Of a stretch of 64,000 nucleotides of DNA, positions 51,113 through 59,963 are shown one piece after another. The notes under the pieces were generated by a model. The model was not told the origin of the DNA. It searched no databases and saw only the letters and a program-made list of their open reading frames with translations. The DNA lies in assembly GCA_038533155.1 (NCBI GenBank), contig JBCAZH010000011.1, positions 3,902 to 67,901 on the forward strand, in the 5' to 3' direction. A program made the position numbers and the translations under genes. How positions within the stretch are numbered: position 1 is the stretch's first letter; each line of letters opens with the position of its first letter. The stretch is from CALBPI01 sp038533155 (lineage in GTDB: Bacteria; Pseudomonadota; Gammaproteobacteria; Steroidobacterales; Woeseiaceae).

Positions 51113-53107
51113 ATGAAACGCCGTATTTTAGTGACCAGTGCCCTTCCCTATGCGAATGGAGATATTCATCTCGGCCACCTAGTCGAGTATCTGCAGACGG
51201 ACATCTGGGTGCGATTCATGCGTATGCAGGACCATGAGGTCCATTATGTGTGCGCAAGCGATGCACATGGCACACCAATAATGATCCGCGCGCGCCGCGA
51301 AGATATCTCGCCGGAGACGCTGGTAGACCGCTACCGCATGGCGCACCAGCAGGACTTTGCGGATTTCCAGATCGAGTTCGATCATTTCGGTTCAACACAC
51401 AGCGAAGAAAATGAAGCGTTGGTTTCGAGCATCTACGAACGCTTGGTCGAGGGTGGACACATCTACACCCGAACGATTAACCAAGCCTACGACGCCAGCG
51501 AAGGGATGTTCTTACCCGACCGGTTTGTCCGAGGAACCTGTCCGTCTTGTGGCGCGGCCGATCAATACGGGGATTCCTGCGAAAACTGCGGCAGTACTTA
51601 TACCCCCGCAGACCTCAAAGATCCGGTCTCCGTACTGTCGGGGCAACCGCCGGAGTATCGTGACAGCGAGCACTACTTCTTCAAGCTTGCAACGTTTGAG
51701 CGGTTCCTGAAGGAATGGCTTGATGAAAGCTTGTTGGACGACAGCGTCGTCGCGAAACTGAGGGAGTGGTTTGATGCGGGGTTGGCAGACTGGGACGTAT
51801 CCCGAGATGCGCCCTATTTCGGCTTCAAGATCCCAGGGACTGAAGATAAGTTTTTCTACGTCTGGCTCGATGCACCGATCGGGTACTTCGCGAGCTTCAA
51901 GGCGCTGTGCGAGCGCGAAGGACTAAACTTCGATGAATGGATGAGTCCCGATACCGACACCGAGCTCTACCACTTTATCGGCAAGGACATCATGTACTTC
52001 CACGCCTTGTTCTGGCCCGCGGTTTTGAAAGGGGCTGGGTTGAGGACTCCGACCAGTGTGTTCGCGCACGGTTTCCTGACGGTCAACGGCAAGAAGATGT
52101 CTAAGTCACGGGGCACGTTTATTCGAGCCCGTACCTACCTCGAGCATTTCGCACCGGATTACCTTCGCTACTACTACGCCGGCAAACTGGGTGCGGGAAT
52201 CGACGACATTGATCTCAACCTCGAGGACTTCGTTGCTCGGGTGAACTCGGATCTGGTCGGGAAGTTCGTTAACATCGCCAGCCGTTGCGCAAGCTTCATT
52301 ACGCGCAACCACGACGGCCAGCTCGCGGACGCGTTGCCTGACCCTGCGTTGTATCAACAGTTCATTGACGCAGGCGTCACCATAGCTTCGTGTTACGAGT
52401 CGCGGCAATTTTCCAGGGCGATGCGAGAGATCATGCGACTCGCCGATCTTGCCAATCAGTACATTGACACACACAAGCCCTGGGTCCTCGCGAAATCGGA
52501 AGACTCTCGCGCTGAAGTGCAACCCGTGTGCACGCAAGGACTCAACTGCTTTCGCGCGCTGGCGATCTATCTCGCCCCGGTTTTGCCTGAAATTGCTGAC
52601 AAAACAAGAACATTGTTTGGCGAAACCGCTTGGAGTTGGCAGTCCGCTGCAGCGCCTGTTGTCGGCGCATCGATCGTCCCGTTCCAACCAATGTTATCGA
52701 GGGTCGACGGCAAACAAGTGACTGCATTGGTCGAAGCTTCGACCGAACAAGCCGAACCGGAGAAGCCAGCGCTGGAGCTTGCGCCAGAAATCGACATCAA
52801 TGCGTTTATGTCTGTCGACCTCCGAATCGCGAAGATCGTCGAAGCCGAGCAAGTCGACGGCGCGGATAAGTTGCTACGAATGGTTTTGGACCTTGGTGGC
52901 GAACAGAGGCAGGTGTTCTCGGGCATCAAGTCTGCCTACGATCCGAAAGACTTGGTTGGACGACTGACGGTCATGGTCGCCAATTTGAAGCCACGAAAAA
53001 TGCGATTCGGACTGTCACAAGGCATGGTGTTGGCGGCTGGCGACGGCTCTGGAATCTATCTGTTGTCGCCCGACTCAGGGGCGACACCAGGCATGCGGGT
53101 CAAGTAG
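51113..53107 (+). CDS. metG: Methionyl-tRNA synthetase
   Basis: Charges initiator and elongator tRNA-Met. The 664-residue protein has the HIGH motif in ALPYANGDIHLGHL, a four-Cys zinc knuckle (CPSCGAADQYGDSCENCG), the KMSKS block GKKMSKSRGTF, and a C-terminal EMAP/Trbp-like tRNA-binding domain from about residue 560 that dimerises the enzyme. The ATG at 51113 matches the conserved N-terminus. The rsxA start is 18 bases after the stop. Confidence 0.98.
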   Translation: MKRRILVTSALPYANGDIHLGHLVEYLQTDIWVRFMRMQDHEVHYVCASDAHGTPIMIRARREDISPETLVDRYRMAHQQDFADFQIEFDHFGSTHSEENEALVSSIYERLVEGGHIYTRTINQAYDASEGMFLPDRFVRGTCPSCGAADQYGDSCENCGSTYTPADLKDPVSVLSGQPPEYRDSEHYFFKLATFERFLKEWLDESLLDDSVVAKLREWFDAGLADWDVSRDAPYFGFKIPGTEDKFFYVWLDAPIGYFASFKALCEREGLNFDEWMSPDTDTELYHFIGKDIMYFHALFWPAVLKGAGLRTPTSVFAHGFLTVNGKKMSKSRGTFIRARTYLEHFAPDYLRYYYAGKLGAGIDDIDLNLEDFVARVNSDLVGKFVNIASRCASFITRNHDGQLADALPDPALYQQFIDAGVTIASCYESRQFSRAMREIMRLADLANQYIDTHKPWVLAKSEDSRAEVQPVCTQGLNCFRALAIYLAPVLPEIADKTRTLFGETAWSWQSAAAPVVGASIVPFQPMLSRVDGKQVTALVEASTEQAEPEKPALELAPEIDINAFMSVDLRIAKIVEAEQVDGADKLLRMVLDLGGEQRQVFSGIKSAYDPKDLVGRLTVMVANLKPRKMRFGLSQGMVLAAGDGSGIYLLSPDSGATPGMRVK

Positions 53108-53125
53108 CGGCACCGGGGGCGGTAC

Positions 53126-53710
53126 ATGCAGGAATGGTTGCTGATACTGGTAAGCACCGTTCTCGTGAACAACTTCGTGTTGGCACGGTTCCTCGGTTTG
53201 TGCCCGTTCCTCGGCGCAACACAACAGCTTGAAACCGCGACAGGCATTTCGATCGCTACCGCATTTGTGTTGACGTTGTCTGCCGGCAGCGCCTACCTGC
53301 TCGAGCACTGGGTCCTGATTCCTCTCGAGCTCACTTACCTTAGGACCCTCACGTTCATTCTTGTGATTGCGTCTTTGGTCCAGTTCACCGAACTCACGAT
53401 CCGCCGAGTGAGCCCTGTGTTAGAACAGACCCTCGGGATCTACTTGCCACTCATTACAACCAACTGTGCCGTCCTGGGCGTCGCTTTACTCAACCTGCAA
53501 ACAGCAGAGTCGTTTATCGAAGCCCTTTGGTACGGCTTCGGCGCGGCAGTCGGTTTCGGTTTGGTCACACTGATGTTTGCTGCCATCCGCGACCGAATCG
53601 AAACGCCGCAGATTCCGGTCCCACTGCGTGGCGCGGCGATCGCTCTGGTCACCGCCGGCATCATGTCGCTTGCATTCATGGGCTTCAAGGGTATGGGGCA
53701 AGTCGGATGA
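53126..53710 (+). CDS. rsxA: Rnf/Rsx electron transport complex subunit A
   Basis: Integral membrane subunit of the ion-pumping ferredoxin:NAD+ oxidoreductase, or of the SoxR-reducing Rsx form. The 194-residue protein has six helices and the blocks NNFVLARFLGLCPFLG and PLITTNCAVLGVALLN, whose cysteines hold a membrane Fe-S cluster with RsxE. GGGGGCGG stands a few bases before the ATG. It opens the rsxABCDGE set; each following gene overlaps the one before by 4 to 11 bases. Confidence 0.97.
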   Translation: MQEWLLILVSTVLVNNFVLARFLGLCPFLGATQQLETATGISIATAFVLTLSAGSAYLLEHWVLIPLELTYLRTLTFILVIASLVQFTELTIRRVSPVLEQTLGIYLPLITTNCAVLGVALLNLQTAESFIEALWYGFGAAVGFGLVTLMFAAIRDRIETPQIPVPLRGAAIALVTAGIMSLAFMGFKGMGQVG

Positions 53711-54216
53711 GCGTTTTGAACGCCGCGTTGGTGCTCGGTGGGATCGCAACACTCTGCGGGCTGGTGCTTACTCTGGCGGCTCGAGCGCTGCCCCGCGACG
53801 CAGACACTCTGGTCGAACAAATCGACGCGCTACTACCACAAACACAGTGTGCGCAATGCGGATTCCCTGGATGCCGACCGTACGCGCAAGCGATCGCAAA
53901 CCGAGAAACGGACATCAATCGCTGTCCGCCGGGCGGGCAACGGACCATCGACGAACTTGCCCGTCTGCTGAATCGACCATCGCAACCACTCGCCGACGGG
54001 CTACACGAGGCACCGGATGCCTTGGCCGTTATCGACGAGTCGCGCTGCATCGGATGCGCCCGCTGTCTGCCCGCCTGCCCAGTCGATGCGATCATTGGTG
54101 CACATCAATGGATGCATACTGTGGTTGCCGATCTCTGCACCGGCTGTGAGCTGTGCATTGAGCCTTGCCCGGTCGACTGTATCTCCATGGTCGAGAATCG
54201 AGAGGATCAGGCGTGA
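53707..54216 (+). CDS. rsxB: Rnf/Rsx electron transport complex subunit B
   Basis: Ferredoxin-like subunit. The 169-residue protein has an N-terminal membrane anchor (about 5-25), a 4Fe-4S domain with CAQCGFPGCRPYA and later CPPGG, then two ferredoxin motifs, CIGCARCLPACPVDAI and CTGCELCIEPCPVDC. Homologues in other bacteria can have up to six clusters; this is the short form. ATG overlaps the rsxA stop as ATGA. Confidence 0.96.
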   Translation: MSVLNAALVLGGIATLCGLVLTLAARALPRDADTLVEQIDALLPQTQCAQCGFPGCRPYAQAIANRETDINRCPPGGQRTIDELARLLNRPSQPLADGLHEAPDALAVIDESRCIGCARCLPACPVDAIIGAHQWMHTVVADLCTGCELCIEPCPVDCISMVENREDQA

Positions 54217-55733
54217 CCAGCGCACCCACGGCCAATCTCTTTCGCTTACCGGGCGGACTGCGACTACCAGCCAACAAAAAGCAATCCGCGACCGGTCAAA
54301 TCATCGATGTACCGATACCTCGGCGATTGATCGTGTCGCTGCGGCAGCACGCAGGCAATGCGGCGACACCCATTGTCGACGTGGGTGATCAAGTTCTTAA
54401 AGGCCAACGAATCGCCAAGGCGGACGGCGCTTTCAGCGCGCATTTACACGCCCCGACGTCCGGTGTGATCAGCGCGATCGAGCCTCACGATGTTCCGGGA
54501 CGCAACCCCATGGCAGTGCCCTGCGTTGTGATCGACGCGGACGGGCAGGATGAAACGATCGAATCGCCGCCTGTAATCTCGAACCCCTTTGGCACGCCGC
54601 CGGAGACTCTGCGACAGGCAATAGGAGATGCCGGAATCGTAGGTTTGGGTGGCGCCGCATTTCCGACTTACGCCAAGCTTCGGCAAGCGGACGCATCCGG
54701 CATCGATACACTGATACTGAATGGTGTGGAGTGTGAGCCCTTCATTTCCTGTGACGATGCGTTGATGCGACATCACGCCAGCGAAATTCTCTACGGCGCA
54801 CGCATCCTCGTGCAGGCGCTGTCGTTGAAACAGTGCTTCGTCGGGGTCGAATCAGACAAACCTGACGCGTGGGATGCTTTCAATGCCGCAGCGGCCATCG
54901 ACAATAACGAGCAGTTGGTCATGGTCAAGATTCCGACCATTTACCCATCGGGCGGCGAAGACCAACTCGTTTACTTATTGACGGGTCGCGAGGTTCCGAC
55001 GGGCGGATTCCCGAGCGATATCGGTGCGCTTGTTCACAACGTAGCCACAGCAGCGAGTGTCGCGAACCTTGCGCTAACGGGCATGCCACTGACCGAGCGA
55101 ATCGTCACGGTAACGGGCGATGGGGTCGCCAATCCCGGAAACTACAGAGTGCGATTTGGGACACCGATCGCCGCCGTGATCGAAGCGGCCGGCGGCTACA
55201 CTGAGGCGGCCCATCACCTGATTATGGGCGGCCCAATGACCGGGGTTCCGATCCACGACGATGGCATGCCGGTCGTGCAGCGCTGCAACTGCATACTCGT
55301 AAGCGGTCAATCGATTTCGGTCGGGCAATCGCGCGAGCCGGAGCGTCCGTGTATCCGGTGTGGCGAATGCGCAAGGATCTGTCCGGTTCGGCTTCAGCCA
55401 CAGCAGTTACATCGGACGCACACCATCGGAAATCGTGATGACCTAGCGGGCCTTGGCCTTCGCGACTGTATCGAGTGCGGCTGCTGCGATCTCGTCTGTC
55501 CAAGTCACATTCCTTTGACACAGACCTTTCGCGACGCCAAGGCACAACAGCAACTCGACCATTATGAACGGGAGCGGGCGGAGCGAGCGCGCGACCGTTT
55601 CGAGCGCCGGCAGCAACGAGATACCGATCGGGAGAGTAGCGAGGCGAGTCGTTTGTCATCGCTGAAAGACAAGGCAAGTCGAGATGCGATCGCGGAAATC
55701 TTGGCGCGGAAGAAGCGGAGCGAAGATCCGTGA
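54213..55733 (+). CDS. rsxC: Rnf/Rsx electron transport complex subunit C
   Basis: The NADH-oxidising, FMN-containing subunit. The 506-residue protein has an N-terminal barrel-sandwich domain, the NADH/FMN region with GLGGAAFPTYAKL and NGVECEPFISCDD, a SLBB-like part, and two 4Fe-4S motifs, CIRCGECARICPVRLQP and CIECGCCDLVCPSHIP. The last 60 residues are a charged helix, shorter than the repeat-rich tail of E. coli RsxC. The start is GTG, overlapping rsxB. Confidence 0.96.
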   Translation: MTSAPTANLFRLPGGLRLPANKKQSATGQIIDVPIPRRLIVSLRQHAGNAATPIVDVGDQVLKGQRIAKADGAFSAHLHAPTSGVISAIEPHDVPGRNPMAVPCVVIDADGQDETIESPPVISNPFGTPPETLRQAIGDAGIVGLGGAAFPTYAKLRQADASGIDTLILNGVECEPFISCDDALMRHHASEILYGARILVQALSLKQCFVGVESDKPDAWDAFNAAAAIDNNEQLVMVKIPTIYPSGGEDQLVYLLTGREVPTGGFPSDIGALVHNVATAASVANLALTGMPLTERIVTVTGDGVANPGNYRVRFGTPIAAVIEAAGGYTEAAHHLIMGGPMTGVPIHDDGMPVVQRCNCILVSGQSISVGQSREPERPCIRCGECARICPVRLQPQQLHRTHTIGNRDDLAGLGLRDCIECGCCDLVCPSHIPLTQTFRDAKAQQQLDHYERERAERARDRFERRQQRDTDRESSEASRLSSLKDKASRDAIAEILARKKRSEDP

Positions 55734-56767
55734 AGTGGTCGTCCCCGACGTTACCTTTTCTTCGGCCGGTAACCGGAGTCGGTGCAATGATGCGGGAAGT
55801 GTGTTTTGCGCTCATACCCGCGGTGATCCTATATTTCGTGTTTTTCGGATTCGGCATCCTGTTCAATCTGTTGTTGTGCATCGTGCTCTGCGCTGGTTTC
55901 GAGGCACTCGCTCTCCGTTTACAAAATCAGCCCGTCAATGTCGTGCTCAGCGATTACAGTGTCTGCCTGACTGGCGCATTACTTGCCCTCGCGCTGCCGC
56001 CCTATCTGCCGATCTACGTCACCGTGTTTGCCTGCGCGTTTGCCGTATTGCTCGCCAAACATGCTTACGGGGGGATTGGATTCAACCCATTTAATCCCGC
56101 GATGGTCGGTTACGTTGCCGCACTGGTTTGTTTCCCAGCTGAGATGTCGACTTGGCTACCTCCGGGCCTGGGCGACCTCGACTACGTCCTGCCAACAATC
56201 GGGCAACGCCTAAGTTACATCTTTAGCGGCGGGTGGCCCGAGGCGGTCAGTGTTGAAGCTGTCACGCGAGCCACACCGCTCGATATCGTGCGCACGGGTT
56301 TAAGAGCGAGTCAGACCTTCGGTGAGGTCCGCAACTCGCCGTTGTTTGGCACGTTTGGAGGCTATGGCTGGGAGTGGGTCGGTAACGGGATTATCGTCGG
56401 TGGCGTTTGGCTGCTCTACCGCGGCATCATTCGGTGGCACATACCGGTTGCGTTGATGGTCGGTATGCTCGCGCCCGCTACGATCGATTCCATGTTGAGC
56501 TCCGGCACAACACCCGGCCCCGCGTTCCATTTGTTCAGCGGCGCGACTCTGCTTGGGGCGTTTTTCATCGCGACCGATCCGGTCTCAGCCGCTACCAGCC
56601 CACGAGGTCGGCTCATCTTCGGATTTGGCATTGGCTTTACCGCATGGGCGATTCGAACTTGGGGTGGCTACCCCGACGGTATCGCGTTTGCTGTGTTGTT
56701 ATGGAATGCAGCAGTTCCTCTGCTCGACCGATTTACTGCACCTAGGATTATGGGTCATGAGCGATAA
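55730..56767 (+). CDS. rsxD: Rnf/Rsx electron transport complex subunit D
   Basis: Membrane subunit with a covalent FMN and bound riboflavin, likely part of the ion path. The 345-residue protein has about nine helices; the flavinylation site is in FSGATLLGAFFIATDP, where Thr carries FMN in homologues. Conserved GGIGFNPFNPAMVGY is also present. GTG start overlaps the rsxC stop. Confidence 0.96.
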   Translation: MKWSSPTLPFLRPVTGVGAMMREVCFALIPAVILYFVFFGFGILFNLLLCIVLCAGFEALALRLQNQPVNVVLSDYSVCLTGALLALALPPYLPIYVTVFACAFAVLLAKHAYGGIGFNPFNPAMVGYVAALVCFPAEMSTWLPPGLGDLDYVLPTIGQRLSYIFSGGWPEAVSVEAVTRATPLDIVRTGLRASQTFGEVRNSPLFGTFGGYGWEWVGNGIIVGGVWLLYRGIIRWHIPVALMVGMLAPATIDSMLSSGTTPGPAFHLFSGATLLGAFFIATDPVSAATSPRGRLIFGFGIGFTAWAIRTWGGYPDGIAFAVLLWNAAVPLLDRFTAPRIMGHER

Positions 56768-57386
56768 GTCAGTCAGCGTCGTTGGTGGTACCGCACGTCT
56801 CGTTGCCATCGCAGCGATTGCGGCGGTCATTGTCGCGCTCGCGTGGCAAGTTACGCGGCGGCCGATCGCGGAAAACTTGCACGCACAGCGGATGGCCGAG
56901 TTTTCTGCAGTTTTGGGCAGCGTGTCTTTCGATACGCTCGATTACGACAACTTCATGAGGATCGAAGCCCCCCATGATTTGCCCGGCGACGAGGCGGCGA
57001 TCATCTACACCGCGATGCGCGATGACCAAGTCGCCGCGTGGGTGTTTGTTGTACAAGCGGCTGGCTACAACGGACCGATACGGTTGATGATCGGTCTGAA
57101 TCCTGCACTCGATGTCACGGCGGTTCGCGTCCTCGAACACGCCGAGACACCAGGTCTCGCCGACGGCATCGAACGCTCGAAATCCGACTGGATTGACGGC
57201 TTCAACAATGAGCGAGTGGTCAACGAGTCAGACCCGCGTTGGGCGCTGCGTCAACAAGGTGGTGCGTTCGACAGTTTCACTGGTGCATCGATTACACCGA
57301 GAGCGATAGTGCACGCAGTTCGTGACACAGTCGCCTGGGCGAAGCGCAACTCGGAAGATCGACTGGGGACCAAAACCGATGACTGA
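56757..57386 (+). CDS. rsxG: Rnf/Rsx electron transport complex subunit G
   Basis: Periplasmic subunit anchored by one N-terminal helix (about 11-31). The 209-residue protein has the FMN_bind domain with DSFTGASITPRAIV, matching the flavinylation motif in which the last Thr binds FMN through phosphate. ApbE, which attaches the FMN, is not in this window. The ATG at 56757 overlaps the rsxD end by 11 bases. Confidence 0.95.
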   Translation: MSDKSVSVVGGTARLVAIAAIAAVIVALAWQVTRRPIAENLHAQRMAEFSAVLGSVSFDTLDYDNFMRIEAPHDLPGDEAAIIYTAMRDDQVAAWVFVVQAAGYNGPIRLMIGLNPALDVTAVRVLEHAETPGLADGIERSKSDWIDGFNNERVVNESDPRWALRQQGGAFDSFTGASITPRAIVHAVRDTVAWAKRNSEDRLGTKTDD

Positions 57387-58008
57387 CATCCGGTCAATCG
57401 TCTCGGACGGCCTGTGGCATAACAATGCCGGGATGGTTCAACTCCTCGGCTTGTGCCCACTGCTTGCCATATCGAATACGGCGGTCAATGCACTGGGGCT
57501 GGCACTGGCGACGCTGGCCGTGCTTACGCTGAGCAACGTCTTGGTGTCCCTTGCACGACCGCTGCTTCAACCTGAGATTCGAATTCCCGCTTATGTTCTG
57601 GTCATCGCGGCGCTAGTAACCGCAAGCGAGTTGATCTTCAACGCGTTTTTGCCAAGCCTGCATGCACGACTCGGCATCTTCCTTCCGCTGATCGTCACAA
57701 ATTGTGCGATCGTCGCGAGAGCCGAAAGTTTCGCCTCTCGCCAATCACCCGGGCTCGCACTCGTGGATGGATTTGCCTACGGTTTAGGATTTGGCTGGGT
57801 CTTGGTAGTGATCGGTATCGCTCGAGAACTGATAGGCACGGGAACGGTCTTTGCAGGTTTGAATTTACTCATCCCCTCCATGCCTGCGACCGGTATCACG
57901 ATTACTGACGGGGGTATGTTGCTTGCGTTGCTGCCACCCGGTGCCTTCTTTGCTCTGGCCGCGTTGCTGGTTGTCAGAAACCTCATTCATGCCAAACGTG
58001 TGAGATAA
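57379..58008 (+). CDS. rsxE: Rnf/Rsx electron transport complex subunit E
   Basis: Membrane subunit paralogous to RsxA, inverted in the membrane relative to it. The 209-residue protein has six helices, the block QLLGLCPLLAISNTAVNALG and the PLIVTNCAIVARAE segment with the cluster Cys. It overlaps rsxG by 8 bases. In E. coli nth follows; here a DUF1841 gene does. Confidence 0.96.
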   Translation: MTDIRSIVSDGLWHNNAGMVQLLGLCPLLAISNTAVNALGLALATLAVLTLSNVLVSLARPLLQPEIRIPAYVLVIAALVTASELIFNAFLPSLHARLGIFLPLIVTNCAIVARAESFASRQSPGLALVDGFAYGLGFGWVLVVIGIARELIGTGTVFAGLNLLIPSMPATGITITDGGMLLALLPPGAFFALAALLVVRNLIHAKRVR

Positions 58009-58009
58009 T
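58001..58009 (+). promoter_or_regulatory. Extended -10 promoter of the DUF1841 gene (leaderless spacing)
   Basis: TGA-GATAAT overlaps the rsxE stop (TGA at 58001 is in another frame; the rsxE stop is TAA at 58006-58008) and ends 6 bases before the ATG at 58016. No Shine-Dalgarno sequence is present. Confidence 0.5.
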
Positions 58010-58015
58010 CGTTCG

Positions 58016-58435
58016 ATGCTGTTTGGTAGTGATAGAGGCGAGCTCCGCCAGATGTATGTGCAGGCTTGGCGTCTCGCTAAGGCGGGGCAGCCGATGTCGG
58101 CACTGGAGCAGCAGATTGCGGCAGTGGTTGCCGATCACCCGGAGTATCAGTCGATGCTAGAAGCCAGCAACCACGTTGAGTTTCCCGTCGAAGAAGGACA
58201 CACCAATCCTTTTCTTCACATGGGTTTGCATCTCGCCGTGCGCGAGCAAGTGTCGACCAACCGACCGGTAGGCATACGCGAGATCTACCAGCAACTCACC
58301 GAAAAATTTAACGAACAGCATGCCGCGGAGCACGCAATGTCAGAGTGTCTCGCAGAGAGTCTTTGGGAAGCTCAGCGCGACAACGCCTTGCCCGACGAGA
58401 TGCGCTACCTTGAGAGACTAAGGCGGCTGCCGTGA
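58016..58435 (+). CDS. DUF1841 family protein
   Basis: A soluble 139-residue protein matching DUF1841: it has VEEGHTNPFLHMGLHLAVREQ in the middle and HAMSECLAESLWEAQR near the end, with several conserved His and Glu residues. The function of the family is unknown. It lies 7 bases after rsxE and 13 bases before the glutamate-synthase-like gene. Confidence 0.92.
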   Translation: MLFGSDRGELRQMYVQAWRLAKAGQPMSALEQQIAAVVADHPEYQSMLEASNHVEFPVEEGHTNPFLHMGLHLAVREQVSTNRPVGIREIYQQLTEKFNEQHAAEHAMSECLAESLWEAQRDNALPDEMRYLERLRRLP

Positions 58436-58448
58436 AGGAATCCCAGTT

Positions 58449-59963
58449 GTGACCTTCCCCAGTCTCATTGGATTTCTGAGTAACCTCTTCCTACTCGCCA
58501 TTGGGTTCGCGATGTTGGCCATCGTGGTCCTGTATGTCATCGATGTCACCCAGACGCAACACGCCATACGGCGGAACTTTCCGGTTATCGGGCGCCTTAG
58601 GTATTGGTTCGAACATCTCGGCCAATTCTTCCGCCAGTATTTCTATGCCCTAGATCGTGAAGAGATGCCCTTCAATCGAGCACAAAGAAGCTGGGTCTAT
58701 CGCGCCGCCAAAGGAGAAGACAACACGGTCGCATTCGGATCGACGCTGCATGCGGATCGCGTCGGTGCGGCAATGCTGATCAACAGCCCGTACCCGGTGC
58801 TCGATGCCGATGGCGACCCGATCCAGAGCATTGTGTTCGGCGCCGACTGCGAACACCCGTACGAGACCGCCGCCTTGTTTGGCATTTCGGCGATGAGCTA
58901 CGGGGCGATTTCGAGGCCAGCGGTTCAAGCACTGTCGGCGGGCGCAGCGGAAGCCGGTATCTGGCTGAATACGGGAGAAGGCGGCCTGTCGCCCTACCAT
59001 CTTGAGGGCGGCGCAGACCTGGTGTTTCAGATCGGCACTGCTAAGTACGGTGTCCGCGACGAGCGTGGCAACTTCTGTGAAGGCCGGTATCGACAACTCA
59101 TGGCACACGATGCTGTGAAGATGTGCGAACTCAAATTGGCGCAAGGCGCCAAACCCGGTAAAGGCGGGATTCTCCCTGCGGCCAAAGTGAATCGGGAAGT
59201 CGCCGAGATTCGTGGGATCTCGCTGGGGCAAGACTCAATCAGTCCCAATCGTCATGTCGAAATCGCCAACGATGACGAGTTACTGGATTTTGTCGAACGA
59301 CTACGCGCGATTGGTGGCAAGCCTGTCGGCATCAAGATCGTGGTCGGCGGGCACGGCAGTTTCGAGCGCCTGCTCCAACGGATCAACGACCGCGGTCTCC
59401 AAAGCGCACCGGACTTCATCACCGTGGATTCTGGCGATGGCGGTACCGGCGCGGCACCAATGTCACTGATGGACAACATGGGTCTGACCATTGAGCAGTC
59501 GTTGCCGATGGTCATCGACGCGTTGGAAGCGCACGGTCTGCGCAAGCGGATTCGCGTGATTGCCAGTGGCAAACTCATCAATCCAGTTGATGTTGCATGG
59601 GCGCTCAGTGCGGGCGCTGATTGCGTGCAATCGGCGCGCGGTTTTATGCTCGCGCTGGGCTGCATCCAGGCGATGCAGTGCAACAAGAATACTTGCCCAA
59701 CGGGAATCACGACTCACGATCGCAAGCTACAGCGCGGTTTGGTCCCGGAAGACAAAGCGCGGCGCGTCGCAAGATACGCCAAAGGGATGCACAAAGAGCT
59801 TGAGACGATCGCCCACGCTTGCGGGGTTTCAGAACCGCGTCAGCTCACACGCGAGCATTGCGCGATCGTCCAGGATGACGGACTGGCCGTCGATCTCGCC
59901 ACACTCTACGACAAGAGCGCTAAGCCTGGCCGGAAGATCGAACCCGGGTCGACGTCGGACTGA
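58449..59963 (+). CDS. Membrane-anchored FMN-binding glutamate synthase-like protein
   Basis: A 504-residue protein holding only the FMN-binding synthase domain of GltB, after an N-terminal hydrophobic segment (about 10-31). It has TGEGGLSPYHLEGGADLVFQ, KPGKGGILPAAKV, SGDGGTGAAP and a C-x5-C-x4-C motif in GCIQAMQCNKNTCPTG, which binds the 3Fe-4S cluster in glutamate synthase. There is no glutaminase domain and no GltD partner, so the amide donor and physiological reaction are unknown. GTG start with AAGGA about ten bases upstream. Its last 44 bases overlap the convergent GGDEF gene. Confidence 0.92.
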   Translation: MTFPSLIGFLSNLFLLAIGFAMLAIVVLYVIDVTQTQHAIRRNFPVIGRLRYWFEHLGQFFRQYFYALDREEMPFNRAQRSWVYRAAKGEDNTVAFGSTLHADRVGAAMLINSPYPVLDADGDPIQSIVFGADCEHPYETAALFGISAMSYGAISRPAVQALSAGAAEAGIWLNTGEGGLSPYHLEGGADLVFQIGTAKYGVRDERGNFCEGRYRQLMAHDAVKMCELKLAQGAKPGKGGILPAAKVNREVAEIRGISLGQDSISPNRHVEIANDDELLDFVERLRAIGGKPVGIKIVVGGHGSFERLLQRINDRGLQSAPDFITVDSGDGGTGAAPMSLMDNMGLTIEQSLPMVIDALEAHGLRKRIRVIASGKLINPVDVAWALSAGADCVQSARGFMLALGCIQAMQCNKNTCPTGITTHDRKLQRGLVPEDKARRVARYAKGMHKELETIAHACGVSEPRQLTREHCAIVQDDGLAVDLATLYDKSAKPGRKIEPGSTSD

